Made by a program: the position numbers and the translations under genes
Notes under the pieces: model-generated
What the model saw: only the letters and a program-made list of their open reading frames with translations
Told to the model about the DNA's origin: nothing
Databases searched by the model: none
Shown here: in pieces, positions 19,650-27,759 of the stretch
Numbering within the stretch: the stretch's first letter is position 1
Layout: each line of letters begins with the position of its first letter
From: Streptomyces viridochromogenes DSM 40736
Lineage (GTDB): Bacteria; Actinomycetota; Actinomycetes; Streptomycetales; Streptomycetaceae
Direction of reading: 5' to 3'
Assembly: GCF_000158955.1 (NCBI RefSeq)
Contig: NZ_GG657757.1
Coordinates: 642,514 to 706,513 of the forward strand
DNA: 64,000 bases

Positions 19650-20066
19650 ACCCGGAAGATGGAGGCCGCGGCGTCCGGTGAGCCGCCAACGGCCTGCCGG
19701 GCACTCGTCATCGCCAGAGCCGAGCCGCCGGGTCGGCCGTCCCCGCCGCAGGCCGGACTCGTTGTTGACCGACCGCGGCTACGGGCATGACGTCTACCGC
19801 GACCAGGTCCGCACTCGCGGCGCGACGGTGTCGAGGTGGCGAGCGCTCGCGCCGGCGACGTCGTCGGACGGCGGGCGATCGTGGCCCGCGATCGCACGCC
19901 GCGGCGCCCGGCACGCAACAGGCTGGGCACCTACGGCTGGGGCGTGGAGAGGAATTTTGCGTGGCTGCACGGCTGCCGACGCCTCCGGATCCGCCTCGCG
20001 GCCACCGTGAGGCGGTACAGATGGTGCTCGCCTGGCCGATCAGCCTGTTCTTCAACCTCTTAGCCA
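19650..20066 (+). mobile_element. Decayed IS5-family transposase
   Basis: C-terminal part of an IS5-type DDE transposase spread over at least two frames. One frame reads VGRPRRRPDSLLTDRGYGHD then VYRDQVRTRG (about 19728-19840), the segment carrying the second catalytic Asp. Another reads NRLGTYGWGVERNFAWLHGC then RRLRIRL (about 19915-20000), matching the GVHRWVVERTFAWLHNFRRLRIR pattern with the catalytic Glu. There is no N-terminal part, no start and no clear terminal inverted repeats. It abuts the end of the kinase gene. Confidence 0.7.
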
Positions 20067-20067
20067 G

Positions 20068-20892
20068 TCATCCCAACAGGGCAGCCGTGAACATCTCGTG
20101 GTGAGCTACCAGCCACTGCTGGATGCGGTCCCAACGCTGCCAACCACCGTGCTCGGACAGCGCCTGGGTGTAGACGGGGTCACCGTCGGCCACTCGATCA
20201 GCGACGAAGGCCCGGCAGGATGCGGTGGCCTGCTCGATAACGCCGGGCAATTCACCGCGCTCCTGCGGGGAGAGACCGTAGCCGTCGGCGAGGATCCGCA
20301 GTCGTGCCGGGGCATCCAGCCCCGTGGGATAGAGAACTGCCGCGGACGTGGGATCAAGCATGGGAACCCAGTATCGGGCGGTCATGGCAACATCCCATAC
20401 TGCTCGGCCGGGAGCCGCCAGGTCGAAGTCGATCAGGGCCGTGGCACGGCCGTCGCGGAAGACGACGTTTTCCGGGCACACATCGTTGTGGCACAGCATC
20501 GTTCCCCCCGCCGGGTCGGCCAGGGACCGGGGCCACTCAGCGCATGCGTCAACCGCGATGGCCGCACTGGCGTCGTGCAGGCGCCTCAACAGGCTTCCCA
20601 CCGATCTCAACGCGGTCTCGGTCATCACCCAACGCGGAAACGGCGGTAGAGCGACGTCGCCCGGGATGAAGGTCAGCTGCTCGCGACCGTCTGCGGTAAG
20701 ATGGATCGGCCTCGGAGCCGCGTCGAACCCCTGCCCTTTGAGCGCGAGGAGATGGGCATGGAGGGCGCGTGCGGTGCGAGGTGCCGGGCGTTCCACCAGA
20801 GCACCGTGGCGGAAGACCGCGCCCGCGTTCAGCATGCCGCCAACCAGGGCTTCGCTCTCTGCCGTCTCGCCCTCAGCCGTCATGTCGATCAC
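20068..20892 (-). CDS. Aminoglycoside phosphotransferase-like kinase
   Basis: APH/choline-kinase-fold protein of 274 residues. The catalytic loop is CHNDVCPENVVF (the HxDxxxxN motif) and the metal-binding DFD lies in ALIDFDLAAPGRAVWDVA. The N-lobe segment ALVERPAPRTARALHAHLLAL is typical. The substrate cannot be told; most such chromosomal proteins are not resistance enzymes. The start is GTG 20892 or ATG 20883; neither has a strong ribosome site. The 3' end borders the decayed transposase, so the downstream context has been rearranged. Confidence 0.78.
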   Translation of the reverse strand: MIDMTAEGETAESEALVGGMLNAGAVFRHGALVERPAPRTARALHAHLLALKGQGFDAAPRPIHLTADGREQLTFIPGDVALPPFPRWVMTETALRSVGSLLRRLHDASAAIAVDACAEWPRSLADPAGGTMLCHNDVCPENVVFRDGRATALIDFDLAAPGRAVWDVAMTARYWVPMLDPTSAAVLYPTGLDAPARLRILADGYGLSPQERGELPGVIEQATASCRAFVADRVADGDPVYTQALSEHGGWQRWDRIQQWLVAHHEMFTAALLG

Positions 20893-21077
20893 GCTATCGT
20901 CAGGTCGGTCGTGTGTGGGACGGGTCGCGAAATGCGCTTCGAACCAGGTCGTTCACCTGGGCATTCGCCGGACGCTGAGTTCAAGTACGACGGCCTGGTC
21001 CTCGGCCTCTACGAGCTGCCCGTGACCTGGCCCCCCTCGAACGCACTCAGGCGAGGGCGCGCGTCCAGACCCCTTGG

Positions 21078-22130
21078 TCAGGTGGCGTGGCGGCCGACGG
21101 CCTGGGCGAGGTGGTCGACGTCCTCCTCCGTGGTGGCGAAGGAGGTCACGAAGCGGACGACGCCCGGCTCCCAGCGGTCGTGGTAGAAGACGTAGCCGTC
21201 GGCCAGGAGTCCCTCGATGACCCGCTGGGGCAGGCGGCAGAAGAGGATGTTGGCGTCGGCGGCGCCGAGCAGACCGACCTCGGGTATCGCCTTGAGGCCC
21301 TCCTGAAGGCGGGCGGCCATGGCGTTGGCGTGGCCGGCGTTGCGCAGCCACAGGTCGTCCGTGAGGTACGCGTCGAGCTGGGCGGCGTGAAAGCGCATCT
21401 TGGAGGCGAGCTGGCCGGCGCGCTTGGCACGGAAGGCCAGTTCGGCGGTGAGGGACCGGTCGAAGACGACGATCGCGTCGGCGGTCATCGTGCCGTTCTT
21501 CGTGGCGCCGAAGGACAGCAGGTCGACCCCGGCCCGCCAGGTCAGCTCAGCGGGTGTGCGGCCGAGCGCGGCGACGGCTCCGGCGAAGCGGGCGCCGTCC
21601 ATGTGCAGGCGCAGACCCGCCTCCTTGGCGATGGGGCCGAGGGTGTGGATCTCGTCGCGGGTGTAGACGGCACCGGTCTCGGTGGCCTGGGTCAGGCTCA
21701 CCACGGAAGGCTCCACGCTGTGCACGTCGCCGGCCTTGTGCCGCATGGCGGCCCGCAGCTCGTCGGGGTCGATCTTCGCATCGTCACCCCCGAGCGGGAC
21801 GAGCTTGGCACCGGCGGTGTAGAACTCGGGCGCCCCGCACTCGTCGTTGTTGATGTGGCTGTCGCGGTGGCAGAGCACGCTTCCCCAGGGCGGGGTCAGG
21901 GCCGCCAGGCTCAGGGCGTTGGCCGCGGAGCCGGTGGAGACGAGCAGTACGTCGACGTCGCGTTCGAAGATCTCGCTCATGCGACGCCGGACGTCGGCGG
22001 TGATGCCGTCAGCGCCGTACGGCAGGGTCTGGCCGGCGGCCGCCCGGGTCACGGCGTCGATGATCTCCGGGGAGGCGCCGGCGGTGTTGTCACTGCTGAA
22101 AATGCGTGCCGTGTCAGTGGTGGTGCTCAT
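21078..22130 (-). CDS. Low-specificity L-threonine aldolase family
   Basis: PLP-dependent aldolase/beta-eliminating lyase of 350 residues that would cleave L-threonine to glycine and acetaldehyde. Visible landmarks: FSSDNTAGASPEI at the N-terminus, the cofactor-stacking region CHRDSHINNDECGAPEF, LHMDGARFAGA with the PLP-binding Asp, and SFGATKNGTM whose Lys forms the Schiff base. AAGGA stands about 8 nt before ATG 22130. It lies 41 bp downstream of the TetR regulator on the same strand and is its likely target. Confidence 0.88.
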   Translation of the reverse strand: MSTTTDTARIFSSDNTAGASPEIIDAVTRAAAGQTLPYGADGITADVRRRMSEIFERDVDVLLVSTGSAANALSLAALTPPWGSVLCHRDSHINNDECGAPEFYTAGAKLVPLGGDDAKIDPDELRAAMRHKAGDVHSVEPSVVSLTQATETGAVYTRDEIHTLGPIAKEAGLRLHMDGARFAGAVAALGRTPAELTWRAGVDLLSFGATKNGTMTADAIVVFDRSLTAELAFRAKRAGQLASKMRFHAAQLDAYLTDDLWLRNAGHANAMAARLQEGLKAIPEVGLLGAADANILFCRLPQRVIEGLLADGYVFYHDRWEPGVVRFVTSFATTEEDVDHLAQAVGRHAT

Positions 22131-22171
22131 GTTCGGGGTCCTTGCTGTGGGTCGGTTCGGCGTCGGGCGGA

Positions 22172-22870
22172 TCAGGTTTCGCGGCGGGGATCCGGTCCTG
22201 CGGAGCCGGTTGCCGCCGTCGTCGGGTCCGCTGCCCTGGGGTCCGCTGCCCGGATGAGCTGGCGCAGGGCGCCGTAGTAGACCTCGTGGTCGGTCACGGC
22301 GGGCACGATCTCGCCCAGGTTCCCGGTCAGCGCCGGGAACTCCTCCGGGTCGAGTGCGGCCAGGGCGGTGCGGGTGGCTGCCTGTGCGGCCTTGGGATCG
22401 CGGTGGTCGACGAAGCCGGCACTGCCGAGGGTGAGCAGGTACATCCGCCGGTACGCGGTGATCGCCTCCTCGGGAGTCATTCCGGCGGTGAGGCTGCCGG
22501 CGAGCTGCGGCTCGACCAGGCGGGCCAGCAGATGAGGGCCGAGCCAGGGCCGCGTGCCGCGCAGGGCGAGGAGTCCCGGATGGGCCGCCAGCAGCCGGTA
22601 GAGCGCGGTGAACCGGGTCTCGGTGGCGGCGGCCCAGTCGGTGTCCGGCCCGACCTCGGGCAGTCGGGCGGCCAGATGGTCGATGCACAGGTCCAGCAGG
22701 CCGGCCAGGTCGGTGCACCGGCGCTGGAGCGAGGCGAGGGAGATCTCCAGTCGCGCCGCCAGCGCACGGAACGTCAACGCCTCAGGGCCGCCCTCGTCGA
22801 TCAGGAGGAGGGCGGTTTCGGCGATGCGGTCCGGGGTCGCGCGGTCCAGTGAGGGTGAGTGCCGAGGCAT
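22172..22870 (-). CDS. TetR-family transcriptional regulator
   Basis: A 232-residue repressor-type protein. The helix-turn-helix covers IAETALLLIDEGGPEALTFR followed by ALAARLEISLASLQRRCTD. The C-terminal two thirds are helical with a ligand-domain pattern. Start candidates are ATG 22870 and ATG 22879; both lie within about 12 nt of a palindrome, suggesting a leaderless transcript and autoregulation. It precedes the threonine aldolase gene. Confidence 0.82.
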   Translation of the reverse strand: MPRHSPSLDRATPDRIAETALLLIDEGGPEALTFRALAARLEISLASLQRRCTDLAGLLDLCIDHLAARLPEVGPDTDWAAATETRFTALYRLLAAHPGLLALRGTRPWLGPHLLARLVEPQLAGSLTAGMTPEEAITAYRRMYLLTLGSAGFVDHRDPKAAQAATRTALAALDPEEFPALTGNLGEIVPAVTDHEVYYGALRQLIRAADPRAADPTTAATGSAGPDPRRET

Positions 22871-22880
22871 ACGGGTCATC

Positions 22881-22896
22881 GTACGATACGCCGTAC
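22881..22896. promoter_or_regulatory. Palindrome at the TetR start, candidate operator
   Basis: GTACGATACGCCGTAC has perfect 5-bp arms GTACG/CGTAC around a 6-nt centre. It sits immediately upstream of the regulator's possible starts, the place expected for an autoregulatory TetR operator. Confidence 0.5.
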
Positions 22897-23133
22897 CGCA
22901 AGCCCTCGGGGGTGCCCGTGGTTGGCCGCAGAAACCCGTACGCGCCAGGCCTGCGCCCTCGGGCGAACCTGTGAGCTGCCTGGTCACCATAAGGTGCTCC
23001 AGTCACCGAAAAGTGCGTTCTTCCACGTCAGCGGCCACTCTCCTACAGTTCCTGAGTAACCACGAGAGACACAGAGCGTCCTCGTCGGGGTGGACCCGAA
23101 ACCACAGACGCTCAGGACGAGGAGACAAACAGC

Positions 23134-23541
23134 ATGGCCATCACCTTTGTGAATCCCAGCGGGTTGCCCAAGATCGATGTCTACCGGCAGGTGTCGATCG
23201 CATCCGGGTCGAGGCTGGTTTTCATCGCCGGGCAGGTCGCATGGGACGCCGCTGGGACGACGATCGGCGAAGGCGACCTCGCCGCCCAGGTCGAGCAGAG
23301 CTATCTCAACGTCGGGACCGCCCTGACGGAGGTCGGCGGCACCTTCGACGACGTGGCGAAGCTGACCTTCTACGTCGTCGACTGGACCCCCGACAAGATG
23401 ACGCCGCTCCTGGAAGGGATCTCCAGGGCAGCCGCGAAACTGGGGATCACCCCGGCCCCGCCGGCCACGCTGATAGGCGTTGCGGCACTGGACGTCCCCG
23501 ACCACCTGGTCGAGATCGAAGCCACCGCGATTCTCGACTGA
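23134..23541 (+). CDS. RidA-family protein
   Basis: A 135-residue YjgF/YER057c/UK114 protein. Landmarks are FIAGQVAWDAAG, the central VGTALTEVGGTFDDVAKLTF, and the C-terminal VEIEATAILD. RidA enzymes hydrolyse reactive enamine/imine intermediates using an arginine in the P-A-R-T-T-V-G segment. Here that segment reads PPATLIG, so the arginine is absent and classical imine deaminase activity is doubtful. GAGGAG stands about 10 nt before ATG 23134. It is monocistronic. Confidence 0.85.
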   Translation: MAITFVNPSGLPKIDVYRQVSIASGSRLVFIAGQVAWDAAGTTIGEGDLAAQVEQSYLNVGTALTEVGGTFDDVAKLTFYVVDWTPDKMTPLLEGISRAAAKLGITPAPPATLIGVAALDVPDHLVEIEATAILD

Positions 23542-23589
23542 ACAGACGGCCCCGACGCAGTCGCCGGGGACCGGCCGCAGCACGTCGGA

Positions 23590-23760
23590 GACCATCGCGC
23601 CGATGATGGGCTCGGCGGCGCCGCGGGGCTCCTACCGTCAGGGCAGTGCCGTCGACCGGCGTGCGCTGGAGCTCACCGGTGACGCTCACCTGGGCCTGCG
23701 GGTGGGTGCCGCGCAGCGACTGACCTCCTGGGGTCTCCTGGGGTTCGCCCCTCATGTCCG
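23590..23760 (+). pseudogene. Remnant of an AraC-type regulator (N-terminal domain)
   Basis: One frame reads AVDRRALELTGDAHLGLRVG then AAQRLTSWGLLGFA, resembling the N-terminal domain of AraC/OruR-type regulators (ALRLTGDPALGL..G.....SLGLLGYA). There is no start, and no AraC helix-turn-helix follows. It lies in the 421-bp stretch between RidA and the GH43 gene, which otherwise holds only the promoter described separately. Confidence 0.4.
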
Positions 23761-23896
23761 ACCTGACGGCCCGGTCCGTCGGCCGTCGGCCGTCGGCCAG
23801 TGGCCAGTGGGTTGAGTGATTAAGGGGTTAACCACAAGCCGGTTGCCGGAAGTATTGACGCCTCTCGCTGCCCCCCTTAACGTCTGCCCGAACTTA

Positions 23897-23920
23897 CGAA
23901 CGGCGTTCGATAAGTCGAAC
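23897..23920. promoter_or_regulatory. Overlapping inverted repeats upstream of the arabinofuranosidase
   Basis: CGAACGGCGTTCG (23897-23909, arms CGAAC/GTTCG) overlaps GTTCGATAAGTCGAAC (23905-23920, arms GTTCGA/TCGAAC). The pair lies 43-66 bp before the GH43 start. It is a good candidate for a repressor or activator site of the downstream secreted enzymes; the protein that binds is unknown. Confidence 0.5.
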
Positions 23921-23962
23921 ATCTCGGAGTCGCAGTGCATTCGCAGAACGACAGGAGTTGCC

Positions 23963-25396
23963 ATGTCCGCGCTTCGTGCTCGGCTGTCCGCGATAGTGAT
24001 CGCCGCATGTCTTCTCTTCACAGGACAAGCCCTGACCACGCCGCAGCGGGCTGTCGCCGCCGACCCCGGCTACCTGATGGTGCACTTCACCGGGGACGGG
24101 TCGACCGGTCAGCAGATGTACCTCTCGCACAGCACGGACGGCCTGCACTGGAACGACCTCACCGGCGGCGGCATGGTCCTGCGCTCCACGGTCGGCACGC
24201 AGGGGGTGCGCGACCCCGCACTCGTGAGGTCCCCCGACGGAAGCAAGTACTGGATCATCGCGACCGACCTGTGTATCGGCTGCGGGCAGAACTGGGATCA
24301 GGCTGTGAACAACGCCAGCCGCAACCTGGTGGTGTGGGAGTCGAAGGACCTGGTCACCTGGTCCCAGCCGTGGCTGCTCAATGTCGCCGGCGCGATCCCC
24401 GACGGCCGCAACGCCTGGGCGCCGGAGGCGATCTGGGACCCGGCCACCAACGACTACGTCCTGTACTGGGCGACGAACGCGACGCTGAACGGCGTGCTGA
24501 AGCACCGCATCTACTACGCCCGCACCAGCGACTTCCGCACCATCACCACCCCGCAGCTCTACATCGACCGCCCCGGCACCCAGAACATCATCGACACCCA
24601 GATCATCGAGGTGCCCTCCGGAGTGGGTGACTTCCGCTACGTGCGGGCCTCCGGCGACGGCCAGATCACCCTCGAAGGCAGCAACTCGATCCTGGGGACG
24701 TGGACCAGGATCGGCGACCTCTCCGGCATCGGCCTGACCGGCTCCCAGGTCGAAGGACCGATGTGGATGAAGTTCAACGGCACCGACAAGTGGGGGCTTT
24801 ACCTCGACCAGTACGCCGGCAACGGCGGTTACATGCCGGTCCTGACGACCGATCCGTCCAATCCCTCGGCCTACCAGAAGCAGGCGTCGGGGAGCTACGA
24901 CATGGGCGGCACGAAGAAGCGCCACGGCTGGATCCTGAACCTGACGGCCGCCGAGGAGAGCCGTGTACTCGCCCGCTGGCCCAACACGGCGGTCAACCGC
25001 CTCCAGTCCTTCAACTTCCAGGACCGGTACGTACGGCACACCAACCTGGACGTGCGCATCGACCCGAACGTCAGCCCCGCCGACGACTCCCGGTTCCGGT
25101 TGAGGCCCGGCCTCGCGGGCTCCGGCACCGTCTCCTTCGAGTCGGTCAACTACCCGGGGTACTTCCTGCGGCACTCCGACTACGACTTCCAGTTGGTCCA
25201 CAACGACGGCACCCCCCAGTTCGCCGCGGACGCCACCTTCCGCAAGGTCGCCGGGCTCGCCGACTCGAGCTGGTCGTCCTTCCAGTCGTACAACCACCCC
25301 GACCGGTACATCCGCCACTACGCGTACGTACTCCGCCTAGATCCGATCACCACCGCGACGGGACGCGGCGACGCCACCTTCCGTGTGACGAGCTGA
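23963..25396 (+). CDS. Secreted GH43 arabinofuranosidase with C-terminal CBM42 (AbfB)
   Basis: Secreted enzyme of 477 residues. A signal peptide (IVIAACLLFTGQALTT, cleavage near AVAA) leads into a five-bladed GH43 domain (about 35-330), with RDPALVRSPDG and NAWAPEAIWDP carrying acidic residues of the family and IIDTQIIEV later. The C-terminal part from about 350 is an AbfB/CBM42 module with FNFQDRYVRHTN, YPGYFLRHSDYDFQL and YNHPDRYIRHYAY as its three repeats. This layout matches the exo-1,5-alpha-L-arabinofuranosidase I remember from S. avermitilis, so arabinan or arabinoxylan side chains are the likely substrate. AGGAG stands about 5 nt before ATG 23963. The esterase follows 50 bp downstream, probably co-transcribed. 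Confidence 0.87.
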   Translation: MSALRARLSAIVIAACLLFTGQALTTPQRAVAADPGYLMVHFTGDGSTGQQMYLSHSTDGLHWNDLTGGGMVLRSTVGTQGVRDPALVRSPDGSKYWIIATDLCIGCGQNWDQAVNNASRNLVVWESKDLVTWSQPWLLNVAGAIPDGRNAWAPEAIWDPATNDYVLYWATNATLNGVLKHRIYYARTSDFRTITTPQLYIDRPGTQNIIDTQIIEVPSGVGDFRYVRASGDGQITLEGSNSILGTWTRIGDLSGIGLTGSQVEGPMWMKFNGTDKWGLYLDQYAGNGGYMPVLTTDPSNPSAYQKQASGSYDMGGTKKRHGWILNLTAAEESRVLARWPNTAVNRLQSFNFQDRYVRHTNLDVRIDPNVSPADDSRFRLRPGLAGSGTVSFESVNYPGYFLRHSDYDFQLVHNDGTPQFAADATFRKVAGLADSSWSSFQSYNHPDRYIRHYAYVLRLDPITTATGRGDATFRVTS

Positions 25397-25446
25397 CCCG
25401 ACGCGAAGACACTTCAGCGCAAACGGCTCACAGAAGAGGACGCATT

Positions 25447-26553
25447 ATGAGAAAGTCCTGGGTCTTACCTCTGATCACGCTGGCGACCGCCGTGTTCGCT
25501 GCGACAGCCGCGGGTGTCGCCCCGGCCTCCGCCGCCCCCAACACCCCCTTGCGGGTCATGCCGTTGGGCGACTCGATCACCTGGGGCGTGGGAAGCAGTA
25601 CGGGCAACGGCTACCGGGGGCCGTTGTGGGACAAGCTCGCGGCCGACGGTCATCCGCTGGACTTCGTCGGCACGGTGCGGGGCGGTTCGATGTCCGACCC
25701 CGACAACGAAGGCCACTCCGGATACAAGATCCACCAGATCGCCGCACTCACCGATGCCTCGCTGACCCGCTACCGGCCCAACGTCGTGACACTGCACATC
25801 GGTACCAACGACCTCAACGAGAGCTACCAGGTCTCCACCGCCACCACCCGGCTGAGGTCGCTGGTCGACCAGGTCACCGCCGCCGCCCCCGACGCAACCG
25901 TCCTCGTGGCCTCCCTGGTCGTGTCCACCAGCGGCTCGGAGGAGCGGTACAGGGCCGCCTACAACCAGGCCGTCCCCCAGATCGTGAACGACGCACGGGC
26001 CGCGGGCAAGCATGTCGCCTACGTGGACATGAACAGCCTGACCACGGCCGACCTGGCCGACACGCTGCACCCCAACGACTCGGGCTACCAGAAGATGGCC
26101 ACCGCCTTCCACCGCGGCATCCAGGCCGCGGACAGCGCGGGGTGGCTGCGCAACCCCGCCCCCTCCCCCGAACGCGTGCAGTCCGGTATCGCCGGCAAGT
26201 GCCTGGACGTCAACGGCGCCGGCACCGCCGACGGGACAGCCGTCCAGACGTGGAGCTGCGGCAGCAGGGCCAACCAGTTCTGGTCCTCCTACACCGACGG
26301 CACGCTGCGCTCGATGGGCAAGTGCCTGGACGCGTCCGGCTGGGGCACCGCCAACGGCACCAAGGTGCAGCTCTGGTCCTGCCACGGCGGTGCCAACCAG
26401 GTCTGGCAGCCCTACAACGGCGGCTACCGCAACCCCGCCTCCGGCCGCTGCCTCGACGTTCCGGGCTTCTCCACGGCCGACGGCACACAGCTCCACCTGT
26501 GGGACTGCACCGGCGCCTCCAACCAGAAGTGGACCACTCTGGCCGCGGGATGA
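25447..26553 (+). CDS. Secreted SGNH/GDSL esterase with ricin-type CBM13
   Basis: Secreted hydrolase of 368 residues: signal peptide ending ASAAP, an SGNH domain (about 32-235), and a C-terminal ricin-B module (about 240-368). Catalytic blocks are MPLGDSITWG (Ser), the GTNDL block (Asn), and DTLHPNDSGY (Asp/His). The ricin part shows three repeats built on GKCLDV and QxW. The architecture is like CE3 acetylxylan esterases, so deacetylation of xylan is a reasonable inference. AGAGGA stands about 7 nt before ATG 25447. It follows the arabinofuranosidase gene by 50 bp. Confidence 0.83.
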   Translation: MRKSWVLPLITLATAVFAATAAGVAPASAAPNTPLRVMPLGDSITWGVGSSTGNGYRGPLWDKLAADGHPLDFVGTVRGGSMSDPDNEGHSGYKIHQIAALTDASLTRYRPNVVTLHIGTNDLNESYQVSTATTRLRSLVDQVTAAAPDATVLVASLVVSTSGSEERYRAAYNQAVPQIVNDARAAGKHVAYVDMNSLTTADLADTLHPNDSGYQKMATAFHRGIQAADSAGWLRNPAPSPERVQSGIAGKCLDVNGAGTADGTAVQTWSCGSRANQFWSSYTDGTLRSMGKCLDASGWGTANGTKVQLWSCHGGANQVWQPYNGGYRNPASGRCLDVPGFSTADGTQLHLWDCTGASNQKWTTLAAG

Positions 26554-26601
26554 CCCCCGCTCCCCGCCCCGGCGCAGTTCGGCTGACCGGACGTACGCCC
26601 G

Positions 26602-27324
26602 TCACTTCCCCGTCGTCGTCCCGAAGGGCAGAGGTTCGCCCGAGCGCAGGTGCTCCTTCAGCCACTGCTCGGTGTTGTTCACGTGCAGCAGGGCCGCGGC
26701 CTGGCTGAGGGTGGCGTCGCGGGTGGACAGGGCGTCGAAGATCGCCTCGTGCTCGGCCAAGGTGCGGCCTGCGGCCATGTCGTCGACCAGACCGCGCCAG
26801 ATACGCGCGCGCAGCGTGCGACCGGAGATTCCTTCCAGGAGGGCGAGGAGCGTCTCGTTGCCGGTGGCCGCGACCACGGCGCGGTGGAAGGCGGCGTCGT
26901 GGACGTTGAGCCGTTCGACGTCTTCGCGGGCCTCACGCATGGCGTCCAGGTGCCGCTTCACCTCGGCCAGTTGCTCGTCGGAGATCCGCGTGGCGGCAAG
27001 GGCCGTGGCCATCGGTTCGAGGAGCCGCCGTACCTCCATGAGGTCCTGCAGGGCGACCGAGTCGCCCTGCAGCAGCTCCACCGCGCCGCCGAGCCCCTCC
27101 AGCAGCAGGCTCGGCTGGAGGCTGGTCACATACGTACCGTCGCCGCGCCTGACCTCCAGGACCCGGGCCACGGCCAGCGCCTTGACCGCCTCGCGGGCGA
27201 GGTTGCGGGACAGCCCCAGCTGCGCGGCCAGGTCCGGCTCCGGCGGAAGCTTCGAGCCCGGGGGCAGGGCACCGGTCCGGATCAGCTCACGGATCTGTTC
27301 GATGGCCTTGTCCGTCAGAGACAC
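26602..27324 (-). CDS. GntR/FadR-type (FCD) regulator of the fucose operon
   Basis: A 240-residue regulator with an N-terminal winged helix (AIEQIRELIRTGALPPGSKL then PPEPDLAAQLGLSRNLAREA) and a C-terminal all-helical FCD ligand domain with VHDAAFHRAVVAATGNETL, including metal-ligating His residues. The start is GTG 27324, with GGGAGGG about 8 nt upstream; it overlaps the end of the aldo-keto reductase remnant. It is the last gene of the leftward fucose operon and is its probable regulator. The palindrome at 33636 is the best candidate site. Confidence 0.85.
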   Translation of the reverse strand: MSLTDKAIEQIRELIRTGALPPGSKLPPEPDLAAQLGLSRNLAREAVKALAVARVLEVRRGDGTYVTSLQPSLLLEGLGGAVELLQGDSVALQDLMEVRRLLEPMATALAATRISDEQLAEVKRHLDAMREAREDVERLNVHDAAFHRAVVAATGNETLLALLEGISGRTLRARIWRGLVDDMAAGRTLAEHEAIFDALSTRDATLSQAAALLHVNNTEQWLKEHLRSGEPLPFGTTTGK

Positions 27325-27606
27325 CGCACATCCCTCCCCCCACCGTGCCCCGTGAGCACGACCGACCTGATCAGCCCTTGCGCGCGCAGATCGTCCCAGA
27401 GGCCCTCCGGGACGCGCTGATCATGGAGTTCCACGTCTTGTTCGACCTGTTCCGGAGTCCGCATGCCGAGGGTGACGTTGATGATACTGGGGCGGGTGTG
27501 CGGGAAGGCGACCGCGGCGACGGGCAGGGTGGTCCCGTGTGCCGCGCCGACCTCGGCGATCGCCCGGGCACGGGCGACCAGAGCCGGCGGGGCGTCCTGG
27601 TAGTCC
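27315..27606 (-). pseudogene. C-terminal remnant of an aldo-keto reductase (L-fucose dehydrogenase type)
   Basis: From the junction near 27606 the frame reads PDYQDAPPALVARARAIAEV, then GTTLPVAAVAFPHTRP, then VTLGMRTPEQVEQDVELHDQ and PEGLWDDLRAQGLI. This is the C-terminal third of D-threo-aldose/L-fucose dehydrogenase-type aldo-keto reductases. No N-terminal part, catalytic Tyr or start remains. The upstream sequence belongs to a different gene in another frame, so a deletion fused the two. Confidence 0.75.
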
Positions 27607-27759
27607 GGCGTCCATGTCGCAGTGGAATATGTGCAGGTCGGTGCCGCAGATACCGACATGGGCGGGCGCCAGCTCCACCTCGCCGGGTCCCGGCGGGGAG
27701 GGCTCGACGGGAGCCGTGTCCAGGGTGCGGGCGGACGTGTAACGGACGGCGAGTGTCAT
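27607..27759 (-). pseudogene. N-terminal remnant of a zinc alcohol dehydrogenase
   Basis: Starting at ATG 27759, which overlaps the mutarotase stop as ATGA, about 50 residues read as the GroES-like start of a zinc-dependent dehydrogenase: PPGPGEVELAPAHVGICGTD then LHIFHCDMDA. The CGTDLH segment carries the first catalytic-zinc ligand. After MDA the homology ends and the sequence becomes the aldo-keto reductase tail in a different frame. The intact ancestor was probably the fucose-pathway dehydrogenase of this operon. Confidence 0.72.

Noticed and set aside
24700..25446. Extension of the SGNH esterase frame into the arabinofuranosidase gene
   Set aside because: The upstream part is an out-of-frame reading of the GH43 gene; the esterase begins at ATG 25447 with a ribosome site and signal peptide.
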